A stretch of 64,000 bases of DNA, taken from NCBI GenBank assembly GCA_034620365.1, contig JAQGEQ010000332.1, positions 434,001 through 498,000 of the forward strand, in the 5' to 3' direction. Below the pieces are notes generated by a model that searched no databases, was not told the origin of the DNA, and saw only the letters and a list, made by a program, of their open reading frames with translations. Below, piece after piece: positions 11,000 through 23,129 of the stretch. Made by a program: the position numbers and the translations under genes. This stretch comes from Pegea sp. RAD2-039. Taxonomy: Eukaryota > Chordata > Thaliacea > Salpida > Salpidae. The number at the start of each line of letters is the position of its first letter. Within the stretch, counting starts at the first letter, position 1.

Positions 11000-12040
11000 T
11001 CTGATTTAGAACAAGCTTATTTTGTTTTTTATATTTTTCCTGTAATCTGGATATGATACTAAACTGGTAATTTACAAGCATAGTCTAATACGAGTTTTTC
11101 TGTAATTAAAACATAAACAGAATTTGAATTCTAGATAAATTTACATGTAAATTTCTTACCTTGAGCGTCTTTTAGAAACAGTCAAAATAAAAATATAAAT
11201 TTATCCCAGATATGTTAATTAATGCATAAATTCTGATCAAGATAAGTATTTCAAGCTGACCAATAATCTACGATTTTGCTGTAGAGGTTTTCAGTTATTT
11301 AAAAAATGACATTTACTTTACTAATGAAAGAGAATATTAGGCTAAGTTTGACATTGTTACTATATTTTCTTTATTGGAGAATAAATTAAAGACGAGTATC
11401 CTCCCATCTAGAGAATTCCTTGGTTATTCGAAATCTTTCAACCTATATGTGCTCAACGTGGCCAAGTCTAAAACAGATGATCCAACTTTTAATACAATCA
11501 AAACTTTTATCTTTTCTAATATCAATCGAGGAGAAATATCTTCTAGCAAAAACGCCATTCATGGGTTTCACTAATTCATAGTTTTACGCTTTTATTCCGC
11601 TAGTAGCTTTTGCCAAATCTTTGAATTGATGACTCACTAGAAATTTATCAATGATCTTTTCAACCATAATTTGCTCTGTGATTATCTATTTGACTTTTCT
11701 CTTAAAGATCATTTGCAATTGGCTGTTGTCTCCAATAGTGGAAACACAATATTCAGCAAATAATTTAACAACCTTCTTTACAGACGGTAATTGTAAACCT
11801 TCTTTTACTTTTCTTATTTATAATCTTTACACACTTTTACTATTTGTTCAAATCATTCTTACATCATGATATTAGTAAGAACAACATGGTGGTTTGATAA
11901 ATATTTTGTTTATTGTAATCATATAAAACAATATTGTTTATGATGATTTCTATAGTTATTGATTATATATGGAATTTGATAATCCAAGAAACATTCTTTT
12001 AAACTGAAAAAAAATCAATCTTTTTTTTATCGATAGAAAA
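11000..12040. other. AT-rich spacer, possible faint coding relic
   Basis: Two short plus-strand ORFs (11374-11574 and 11651-11869) lie here. Around 11640-11760 one frame vaguely recalls the LINE reverse-transcriptase pattern, but too weakly to call. Otherwise I see nothing. Confidence 0.4.
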
Positions 12041-12045
12041 AAAAA

Positions 12046-13649
12046 TTACAGACTTATGTAATTTAAGGCAACTGGAGGAAGTACATGACTTGCTAGCTTC
12101 AAAAAACCAATCGAGGTTTTCGATGACTCGATGATGACGTCATTACTTAAGTTCATTATTAATAAAAATGAACAAAGTCCACAAAACGGTTGAAACCACT
12201 GAACCTTCGATTTTATAAATTGTTCTAAAAACGTCATATGTTAAATGATGCATTGTTAGCAAAAATAATCACCAAGAATTGAACGTTGTTCGGTTTCAGA
12301 TAATTTCTGAAGTTCGTCGAGCAATATTTTGTCTTCATTATTGATTATTGGCTGGAAATTTTTATTTAAAAGGTAATAGTCGTAATAAGAAACAATCATC
12401 AGAAGAATATTAGAAAAAGATCAGAAGAAGATCAGAAGAAGATCAGAAGAAGATCAGAAGAAGATCAGAAGAAGATCAGAAGAAGATCAGAAGAAGATCA
12501 GAAGAAGATCAGAAGAAGATCAGAAGAAGATCAGAAGAAGATCAGAAGAAGATCAGAAGAAGATCAGAAGAAGATCAGAAGAAGATCAGAAGAAGATCAG
12601 AAGAAGATCAGAAGAAGATCAGAAGAAGATCAGAAGAAGATCAGAAGAAGATCAGAAGAAGATCAGAAGAAGATCAGAAGAAGATCAGAAGAAGATCAGA
12701 AGAAGATCAGAAGAAGATCAGAAGAAGATCAGAAGAAGATCAGAAGAAGATCAGAAGAAGATCAGAAGAAGATCAGAAGAAGATCAGAAGCAATTCATAA
12801 AATTAAATGTTGAGTATCAAATGAAAACTTACTTCAAGTTGCTGGTTGCGTACTAAAAATAAAACTTTTATATTGTTAACAGTCAAATTTATGGCTTTGA
12901 TCTTACCATGACAAAATCGTTTAGGATTTTGGGAGTTGTTCCATTGATTTCCACATTTTTGATGTCGCAACTTTGATAAAAAGATATCTGATTCAGTAAA
13001 GTTATTGTAAACTTATTTTTAAGAACCTAATTTAACTTAAATTTTTATTCTAAAATTTGAGTGATTCTTAACATCATAAAATTAAATAGTTTTAAAAATG
13101 CATTCTGAAATGTTGAACCTTCTGATTTCCACCTGAAACAAAAATATGTAAAATTAATCATCAACAACCAACAGATCATCAACCACCTTTTACTTTTAGA
13201 AAATTTTCTATTTTCAATTTTGTATTCAATGGTTTTTCATACAGCTCTTGATATTCTTGAACCCTTGAAGACATCTCACTCTCATTACATGTTACTGATA
13301 AAATCAATAAGGTCATTAACGACCAAAAAGTATATTAAGTAGCCATTACTTTGAGATCCATCATTACAATACTCCATCACCTTAAAAAACCGAATGATGA
13401 CATCATCAGCTGATTATAGCAACCACAAACCTTGCATGTTGAATGGGTAGATTGACTCCTGACTATTTCATCTTGGTAAGGAAAGTCAATAGGAGCTAAA
13501 TTGTTCTGCCACGGTGATAATAAATCAATTACTTCTATCATAAGGCCTTTATCTGTCCAATAGATAGCTCTATTATCTTCAAGACGTTGCCCTATTAGTT
13601 GTGCGTTGATGATGTTACTATGGTCTTCGTTATTAGTTTCAAAGTCCAT
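12046..13649 (-). CDS. Split gene of unknown function, at least seven exons
   Basis: Exons with matching phases, from the 5' end: 13431-13649 (73 codons, ATG just after a TTTCTAG acceptor), 13350-13380, 13194-13294, then a poorly resolved exon near 13050-13130, then 12907-12970, 12833-12852, 12273-12351 and 12046-12224 with the stop. Introns of about 50-55 nt separate the first three. The protein starts MDFETNNEDHSNIINAQLIG. A later exon encodes KCGNQWNNSQNPKRFCH, which could be a small zinc-binding knot, followed by an acidic helix (DKILLDELQKLSETEQRS). The last exon may hide another intron, because GTAATGACGTCA lies inside it. No stops interrupt the resolved exons. I do not recognise the family. 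Confidence 0.5.
12419..12790. repeat. Perfect 11-bp minisatellite, about 34 copies
   Basis: The unit GATCAGAAGAA repeats about 33.8 times without a single visible mismatch. Because 11 is not a multiple of three, each plus-strand frame reads the same open 11-residue repeat, but there is no start codon. It lies within the intron between exons 12833-12852 and 12273-12351 of the minus-strand gene. On the sense strand the unit is TTCTTCTGATC: a pyrimidine run plus CTGAT, which resembles a branch-point sequence. Confidence 0.97.
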
Positions 13650-13769
13650 CTAGAAAAAAAATAAAATTTTAAAAGTTTATTTAGAGGGTGTAGTAGGTAA
13701 TAAAACAATGTTTTTCCAATGGGTTTTGGTGGTCATTTGAATTAATTTAGATAAATATTCATTTATTTA

Positions 13770-14140
13770 TTTACTCAATTATTAAAATAAAATCAGAGAA
13801 TGCCTGAAAAGAGCATGTTTCGATAGCAGACATTCTCACAATTAATATATATTATACATAATTAAGTCAGAAATATACCAAAAAGGTTCAACACATGGCA
13901 TTTCAAAAGTCCTAAAACAGTGAATTAATACATTGAATGTTAATAATATCAGAAGTGAAAAAATCACTGTTTAGAAAAGACAGTGTTGGAAATATTAAAA
14001 CAAATCAACCTCTTCATACACATTAAGAGTGATTCTGATAAGACAGTATCTGATGGCAGCTGGGTTCTAAGTAGTAATTGAGCGGTATGAGAAAAAAATT
14101 TGCTCTCAATAATATACCAGATGATATCAGCTTTTTATTA
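13770..14140 (-). mobile_element. LINE 3' fragment (CR1/L2-like), 5'-truncated
   Basis: Homologous to 35630-35830 and 29520-29960: shared blocks are aacacatggcatttca, the gtgttggaaatatt stretch, and tggcagctg. These correspond to the extreme C-terminus of a non-LTR reverse transcriptase and its 3' untranslated region. The frame is heavily decayed. Flanking target-site duplications were not resolved. Confidence 0.6.
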
Positions 14141-14149
14141 TATGTCTAT

Positions 14150-17100
14150 AATCTGAAAATATTTAGTTAAAAACGATAAAAACATTTTGATAAAAAAAAA
14201 ATTAAATTGGATTTTATCTTATTCTTCTAAACTATAGTATCCCACTATGGTAAACACTTAATTCTAAAATACTAACAGATCTTTGACATCATTACTGTTT
14301 TTATCTTTAGATTTAATCATTTACAATGATCTTTTGAACCAAAACTGATCCAAACAAGTTGTTTTAACATAACTTTGTTCATTACGTTATTACTTTTATC
14401 TATAACTGATATAAAAAGAAGAAATTCTAAAAAGACAAAATAATTTGTTTATGATGTGATTTTTATAATCACACAAACTAACAAAAACTGTTGTATTTTT
14501 CAGACAATAAGTAAATTTGTGAATATCCTCATAAATTTGTTTATCATATTTATATAAAAAATATTACAAAATTTAAGTTTATCAAAATTTAACTTTCTAC
14601 AATTTTTATGGGAAACTCTATTTCAAAATGTTTTTGTTTATTTAGTCATAAAATAAATGATACAGTGAAGGGATAATAATAAATACCATAAATAGAAATC
14701 ATTTCTATTTATATATATTTATTCAAGAAGATTTGTATTTAAGGAACTTAGTATTTTTTATTATTCTTACATACTAGGATATTTACCTAAGTGCTTTATA
14801 CAGCTGTCAAATAGTTTGACAGTCACCAGTAAATTTATAATTAGCTTAAAACAAAAGATATTTTAATAATTAAAAGATTAATTAAAAACCTCCACAAAAT
14901 TTCATCTAATACATTATTCCTAGGCTCTTTTTTCAGAGACTTTAAAAACAGCAATTAAGTAGTTCTTAAATTTAAGTTTTATTAAATACCTTTTATTGTT
15001 TATTCAAAGTAATTCTTTTCTTCTTCAAAATCTTCCAATCTTTCAAAACTCTTTAAAGGCAAATATAAAGCTTTAAACTTTTAACTATCTTTAAAATATT
15101 TGTATTTGTTGAAGTTCATAAATCCTTGAAACATATATTTCTTTGAATCAATTAACTGTTGTCTTTAAGTTACATAGTTTTACATAAAAGTTATTACTTC
15201 TGTAGAAAGTTAATTTGACCACAATTTTATTTCAAAATTTCTACAAAACCATACTCTGAAACTAGTAATTTTGAAAGAAATTTAATTTGATTTTCTAGAT
15301 ATTTTAAGAAGTAAAAAGAAATAAAAATAAATAAAACTTGTAAAAAATAACTTTCTTTAACAAATAAAATAAGTAATTAAGAAAAAACCAGATTCGTTTT
15401 AAAATGAATAAATTTTCATTGTCAAATTTTGTAAACATTGGTATTCAAAATAATGAGTTTAAGAACAATTTCGTTACTTTTTAAACAAATTTTATTAAAA
15501 AAAAGGTATATCTTTTTTTTTTTTAATTTGAAATTTTAAACATTTGATAACTTTAAACCACTGTCAAAAATTATAAAAAAATATTGATATTTAAAAAAAT
15601 ACAATTCATGAAGTGTAACATCAAACTTTTAGATAAACATAAGACAGCAAACTAAAGATTTTATATGTTTAAGGTTGAAAAGATCATTTTTATTTATCTA
15701 TTATTATTTTATTTTAAATAAATTTTATTTTATTATTATTTTAATTATCATTTATCTTTTTATAAGAAAAAAACCTGAAAGTATATTTCTTTTGTATAAG
15801 TAGATGTTTGTCAAAGGATTAAATTGCTATGATGATGCAAGGAAAACTACTGTTTTTGTTTCCTTCTCTTGACTGAAAAAAAAACATTTTTGCAAGCATA
15901 CAGATTCACAAATAATATAATTATTTAATTATTCCTTACTAGCTGTTAAGCAAATCGTTGCATAACCTATATTTGCATACCGAGAATAGGTTGCCAGTTT
16001 GATTTCAGATGAACTTATATTAGTGACAAAGAAAACTTGACGTGAAAAACCTGGTAAAAAGGACCCTGAGTGTCTTGGAGGAAACTTTATAGAGGTGCAA
16101 AGATAAAAATCTCATCAATTAACACAGCAATCAACAAAGAAGCATACAAAAGTAACTTCAACTACAATTTTTATTGTTTGCCAAATTGCTTTTGTTTATT
16201 AAAACTACTTTTTGTTGAAAATGAACAAGCTTGACAGTTAATAACATTTAAAAAAAAAAAGTTTAGTTAATCGATGAGTCCTCTGAGGTTATACTATGCA
16301 AATATTATATAGTTCAAACATTGTTAACAGATTTTTTCGTCATTTCAGATATAAGTCAGCTTTATTATTGATTCAGAATGAACTAAAGATGAGTTTCTCA
16401 GAGCGAATAAATTTTTTCTCCTTGGATCAACTCTGGCCCCTTACATTGTCAAAAGTCTTTTTATGTTTACTTCAATATATTAAGGAAATAACATCAGCTT
16501 TACAAGTTTTCATACATCCCGACTAGCTGTATTGTAGAATTACTAGAGTAATTAGCTAATTTGTGCAGTAATCGATTGTGGAAAACATAAGGGCAGCCTC
16601 ACACCAAAGCCTTTTGAGAATGATAATCTTTAAACAAAAAGCTTAAGATATTACTATAAAGTGAAAGCCAATATATATTGATTAAGGTTAATCTTTAAAA
16701 AGATATTTTGACTGATCATGAAGAGCTTCAATCTTTGTGTTTTGAATTTTGTAGCTTTGTTGTGATCACGATTTTGAAATCACTTAGTTGGTGTTTGCGA
16801 AATATTTCAATTCTTAGATACAATTAACAATTCATGAATAATAAATTTTCAGGATAATAATAAAAGTAAAAAACATTGGATTTCTTTTATCAAAATATTT
16901 ATAAGGTTACAAAATGATCCTTTTCACTTTAAATACCTTATGGAATACAACAAAATTTTCAAAAATTCATAATTTTTTCACCATTCTTCGTCTTATCAAG
17001 TAGTAAATGATAGAAGTGATTAGTTTCTTCGATTTAGCGACTTTGAAAAATTATAGCTTATAGATTTTTAATTGTAACTGAACCTTTTCTCTGATAGTCA

Positions 17101-17420
17101 GTATTCGTCAAACAAAATAGTTTATTAAGTTTTTCTTCTATGAAATGCTACCTAAGGATTATACTATTTTTGCATTCTCTAAAAATATTTAAAAGAGTTA
17201 AAATTTGACTTTTAATTTTTTCGTTAATTATTGTTTATAGTTAATAATTAAAAACATGTTAAACATGTTAAATACTGCCATAAAGATGTTCTTATTTGCC
17301 TTTTTTCATGAAAACTGATTCTCTTTCAAATAATATACAAACAAATTATATATTCATTTTTTTTATTCACAATCAACAAAATCGCATCTGATATATATCC
17401 AAATGCTTGATCTCATCTGA
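14150..17420. other. AT-rich spacer with one faint coding patch
   Basis: Nothing convincing. A short patch at about 16010-16092 reads REKPGKKDPECLGGNFIEVQ after an in-frame TGA and could be a relic exon. The 76-codon ORF at 16296-16526 has no supporting feature. Confidence 0.4.
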
Positions 17421-17424
17421 TTGT

Positions 17425-18254
17425 TTATTGATCTGAATACCTACAGCAATAAAGATAGGTGATTATTATATTTCGTTAATTGTTATATTTTGTACAGAAA
17501 AGTAAAATTTGGAGTATGCAATTCGTTTTAAATGTCACTAGTCATTTGATTTTAGCAATATTGAAAATTATAATTTCTATATGCTACAAAACCCATACAA
17601 GCAAGCTGCATTTTGAAAATTTCAAATTTACATACCAGCTGTTTAACACTCTTCTCCAATATAGAGCCCAATTGTTAAATACTTGTAAGTTCCACATCAT
17701 CATCATATTGCGCAGTTGCAGGTAGTCAGCAAGTAAAAATCTTTAAAAAAGCAAAAAAGTTAGTTTCTTTACGTTATTAAGAAACTAAGATTTGCGTGTT
17801 ATTAACTAATGTACCCGTTTATTTCATTGATAGTTGGAATGCCGGGAAGTATCGGTGGGGTTTGATTACTCATCTGATGAGAAAAATGTTGTTTGTCAAA
17901 GATTTTGTAATTTACAAATTAATTTTCTTATTTCACATCTTAAATTTAATTAAAATCAAAGGGAATATATAACTTTATTAGTTACCGGGTGTACGTTTGG
18001 AAATAAATTTTGATTGAATACTTGTTCATTAGAAGAGGTGTCTGGCATCTGCAAACCAATTTCAATTTAGATTTAATTTTAACTAATGTGATTAGAAGTA
18101 AAAGACAAAAATTAATTAGAAAAAAAAAACGTACAGAAATCGAAATTTGCACTTTTCTAAATAGATTTGATATCTTAAACTCTAATTATTCAAATACCTC
18201 ATTTTCAGTTTCATAACAGGAATCATCAGAAATATTATGCTCACCATCAGACAT
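17425..18254 (-). CDS. Five-exon gene for a 99-residue orphan protein
   Basis: Exons: 18198-18254 (ATG, 19 codons), 17986-18048 (21 codons), 17815-17873, 17636-17740 and 17425-17440 (stop). All junctions are GT-AG and phases agree throughout (0, 0, 2, 2), giving 100 codons including the stop. The N-terminal 60 residues are acidic and then Pro/Asn-rich (MSDGEHNISDDS.., then TPPILPGIPTINEING). The C-terminal 40 form an aromatic, Met-rich likely helix (FLLADYLQLRNMMMMWNL, ending WRRVLNSWYSDQ). Introns 1 and 2 are 149 and 112 nt. The tiny last exon is the least certain part. I do not recognise the family; the acidic start alone recalls several nuclear proteins and is not diagnostic. Confidence 0.6.
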
Positions 18255-18259
18255 TGTTG

Positions 18260-21200
18260 CTAAAATCGATTAGTTTGATTTGAGCTAAAAGTATAAAATC
18301 AAGGATGCCTAAAATATAAGAGAAACTACTTCAATAAACAATCATAGACTAGAAAACACACAATAAGTAAATAAACTTTTGTTGAACTTGAAGTAAGTAT
18401 GGTTTAATTTTAAGTAAACATTTTTAAAGTTTCTTAGTAAACTGTTTTGAAATAAAAAATTAAGAAAAAAATTGTAATAAATTATCCTTTTCTAAAGTGA
18501 TAAAAATATATTTTTATTGTATCATAAAGGTTCATTAAAGGTTAATGGTAAATAAAAAGTTACACAAAATTTGTTACGAAACTGAAACTAAATTCAATAT
18601 TTTATATTTAGAATATAGAATCAAACCAAGGCGTTGTGGTACATAAAACTCAAAAACAAAGCTTTGAACCAAAAATAAAGTAGAAAATGGTTGTTTCATA
18701 TAAATCTTTTCAATAATAACTTGCTGTATTAAAAGATTAATACTTTAAATAAGTTTTAATTATGATTTTACATTTTGACTATGAGAATAAGTATTATTTA
18801 TGTTTGTATGAAGTTTTAAAAAATCTAAACTTTCGGTATTTATAAAAAAAAATTATAATTAAAATAAAAAAAAACGCTTTTCTCATTAAAAAACACTTGA
18901 ACAAATTCTAACTTTTAATTTAAACCAAAACGTTTGACTTACAGAGTCTATATTACTTAGTTGGAATCATAAGACAAGCAAAACATTTAAAAAATGAAAA
19001 GGTTATCAACTTTAATCTAAGAAGTATAGTTTTTAAATATACATCTACTAAAGATAATGATCTTGGATATTCAACGAAAAAATGTAAAACCAACTTGTCA
19101 AAGAAGAAAATATCTAGTTATTTCAGCTTTTTTCAGGTATATTTGAAATGATTCAAATGTTGAACTGATAGCTAATAAAAAAGTCTTTAAAAATTGAGCT
19201 TATATAGAAAATTATTGCTTAACTAAAACTCACATTGTAAATAAATTTATGAAAAAATAAAAAAATAAATTTGAATTACTGAATTTCAAAGCCTTTTTAT
19301 TTCTAATGAAAATTGTTTACTTTTGTGATAAGTTAAAATCACATCAAATTACCCTGAAAAAATTTTTGTAAAATTGAAGAAAAATATTTTCTGTAACTTA
19401 AATTACTTTTTAAATAAGTACTTTTGATAGTTAATTGTCAGATATTGTTCATAAATAAAAATATTTTCTTATAAAGAAAATTATAAATCTTTCTATAATA
19501 CGTTTTGTTACGGTATATTACTATGGGAAATCAAAATCTCTTAATTTCTGTAATTATTTTAAAGTTTCATAATTTTCTTTGTTTTTCAGTGGTACTTAGA
19601 ATAAACAAGGTTACCTATATACATATATAAATATATATTTAGTAGATTCATTGAAATAAAATTTTTGCATGGTTTAATCAGTTTAGTTCAGTTGATTAAA
19701 TTAATTAATTAAAACTATATTAAAATTTCGTTTCAAAAAAAGAAAATGCAAAAATCAAAAAACATTTCGCAAATTTAATGTCAACTGTTAATTTTAACCT
19801 TATTTTAGAGACAATTTTTAAGCTTTTAAAAAGTTTTTTAAAAACAAAAAAATTGAGGAGCTTGCGTTATAACAAAAAGTTTTATACTCATAAACTACAA
19901 TTTATTTTTAATTAGTCAGCAAATAATTTTACAAAAATAGTTGATAATAGCTTAAAATTATCTAAAGAGAAACATACAATTTGAGATACTTGTTTTACAA
20001 ACTCCTGACACACATCAAAAGTCTATTAGAAAGATAATTTACTAAAACCTGATTCTATAACAGAGTTTAAATCTATCTCATTTACTTAAATTTAAGTTTT
20101 TACTCTAAATAATTTTATTTTTATTTTTAGAAGAAACCTTAAATTTGTCTAATTTTTCATGATTATTTGAAAAAAACTTTAATGAAAATCTTTTGAATGA
20201 GTCAAACTACCTTTATATTAAAAAAAATATTTCTACTGAAAAACCCTTCATAAAAACAATGTTTAACTGATATAGCTACAACGTAAATTGCAACTGCTTT
20301 TGTTAATAAATAAAATTTCATGAATTCACTTTTATTTATACAATTAAGCAACTTGTTTATAAACATTCTAATTTTTGTTATACAAGATAAAGCAAAAAAA
20401 ACTAGTAAATAATATTATATTTCTAAAAATCCAACGCAAAAACGTAGAAATATTGTTGTAGTGATTTTATGAAGATCACTATGTCCAACATGGTAATGAT
20501 AACTTGTGTTAAAATTATGAAAAGCTATAGTTTATTTTTTATTTGTGAAATTAATCCAGCGTGTGAAGGTAGATAAAAGATTTTGATACAACATTTAAGA
20601 AGAGTTTGCCATAACGTTTATGAACATTATGATGCATTATTAAATAGCTACATGTTTAATTAAAATTGATGTTATGAGTGTTGAGTTTTGCAATTCTATA
20701 AAAGATGATTATAAACATCTATTTGCATAAAACAAACTATCAGTTTTTCAAGCAATTTTTCTTGTTTTCATACTTATACACTGACATGATTCGCTTTGAA
20801 ATTAAAGTCAATAGATATTTAGACAGTTTACTGCCTTAACTTTAAAGAGAAAGAAAGTTTTCCCAGGATTTTTCCACAAAAATATTTTGCAAAGTTCTCT
20901 TCTTCTTATTTTAGCCTTAACATCGTTACATCATCATAAAGCAAAATGATAATTTAACTATTTTTATAGTTATGCCATTTTATATGTATTTGAAGTAAAA
21001 TTGCAAGGCTTGATTAGTACTGATTATATTTGTAAGAATGTTTGTTAGCGAGAGGTACTGTTTTCAGGCACCCTCGTTTTCATTTATTGTAATACATAAA
21101 TAAATATTATGCTTTTTTAAAAACACTAGTAAACAAATATTAAATCTTCAGTTTTATGGTGTTTTCTTATTAAAAAATTCAAACAAAGTTATTGCATATT

Positions 21201-23125
21201 ATTTCTCATAGAAACTTGTGGCAAAAAACAGTTTTTAGCTTTACAAGACAATGGAATCAATTTTTAAATCAATTTTTAATAAAATAAAAAAGTGAAGAAA
21301 GCTTAAAGATATAAGAAACTTTATTTTTGATGATTTAACTTCTATAGTGTTTACTCACATACTAAATTTAATTTACTAAAAATAATTTATTCAAAAAGAA
21401 ACGAACAGTATTTTCACTTTTCAAAGTATAATTCTGCACTATATTTATTTAAATTCTAATCTTTATAAATTAATAAACTCAATTCTTACTGTCAAAATTA
21501 TGATCTGTTAGATGGTGAAGTATCCTTAAAAAAACATATTGTCAATAAGTTCCAACTTTCCTAGGAATTTTAAATTATGTGCAATGAGGGAAAATTTTTC
21601 TTATTAAACTCCTTTTATGTTCGTAAAATAAAATCTTGTACAACTAAAAAGCGGACAAAATTAATAAAGAAATTAGTATATAAAATAAACTAACTTTTTA
21701 CTTTAAAATTTATTCATCCAAGTTTTGCGAAGAAAAAACAGTTTGTCTTATTTTATTAACGGTTGATTAATACTTGCTAACAGTTATGTCGTTTACTAAC
21801 GTTTTGTTTTTAAATGACTTGGATTTGAATAAATTTGATAGAACTTTTGAGCTTAAAAGACTTTTATTATTTTTAACTACTAAAACATTAATTTACTGCT
21901 TTGCTAATAACCAGTTTTGTAATTCTTTTCATAAAGACTTCATTTTGTTAATTTTGTTCAAAACTAAAAAAAATATTTTGGCGTTGATCACTGATTTTAG
22001 AAACGCCAAATTTACCTAAAATAAGATGCATTTTAAGTAAATATGTAGTACTACTAGTTTTAATGCTTGCTAACATTTTTAAACTTTATGTTTGTTTTAT
22101 TTATTTATGTGTAGTGACTAAACAGTATATTTTTTTAATTTTTGATTCTTAGTTAGTATAATCAGTATCACTAATGAAGTTAGCGGAAAGTATAAACTAT
22201 GATGAAAACTAAAAAGTTGATTAAAGAGCTGGCAACTTAAGAACTAATTTTTTCATAGCATTTTTGGCTTGCTTTGTACAAATATTAGTTTTTAAGCTTT
22301 TTAACTATATATAATTGCCAGAGTCATTGTTTTTTTGCCTCACAAGAATATAACCTTGGAAAATTTTTGAAACATTTCTTTGAAATCTTTTTTGATCCTT
22401 GTATTAAACAAGCTAGAAAGAAATCAAATTTGTCCACTTTTGAGATATAAAATTTCAATTTATTCAAACTAATTGAAAATTTTTTTGGATTATGATAAGA
22501 CAATAACTAATTTACATATTCAAGCCGAAGTATTATCGTTTTCGGGTATTATTTTATTTTGAGATATTCTCAAGAAGTAAAACTAAATTTTACTAAAGGC
22601 TGTTAAAAAAGTCAGAATTATACTATTTTTGTAGTGTTTGAAAATATTACTAAACTTTAGGTAAATTCTACAAATTGTAAACATTTAACTTGGTTTCTAA
22701 AATCGTTTGTAGGTTTTAATTGGCTGTAGCTATAATTCATTTCTGCATAAAACATACTTTGAAACACCTAACGTTATTTTGTTTCTGTTTAGTGATTTAT
22801 TTATTTCAAACTTTCCTTTTTAAATATTTGTTTGCTCAGTAATCTTTTCTGTTTGTTTTTTATCATCTACGTTGTCATCATTGATTGAGCAAATATAGTC
22901 ATCATTGGGATATGCATCAAAAATAAATAAAATACTTTTATAATAATCGTTTTGTTTTTTATTCCGTTTGTTCAAAAAGTAACGATAAAATTGAAATAAT
23001 TAGTTATTGTTAATTTATTTTTAAGAAAAGTAAAAATATTGTTAAAAAAAAAACAGGAAATTACGATGGAAACAGACTAAAGTTATATGTGGAAACATTA
23101 GTTTGAAAATAGCTCCAACGTTTAC
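18260..23125. other. AT-rich spacer, no gene seen
   Basis: An 81-codon ORF at 21774-22019 is rich in Phe and Leu and has no splice or homology support. Nothing else stands out. Confidence 0.5.
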
Positions 23126-23129
23126 CTTT

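Noticed and set aside
11590-11870. Reverse-transcriptase relic
   Set aside because: One frame vaguely recalls the LINE pattern, but no motif is firm enough and frames are broken.
12419-12790. CRISPR-like regular array
   Set aside because: Units are contiguous 11-mers with no spacers, in eukaryotic DNA; it is a minisatellite.
21774-22019. 81-codon ORF as a gene
   Set aside because: Phe/Leu/Asn-rich composition expected of AT-rich chance ORFs; no splice, start-context or neighbour support.
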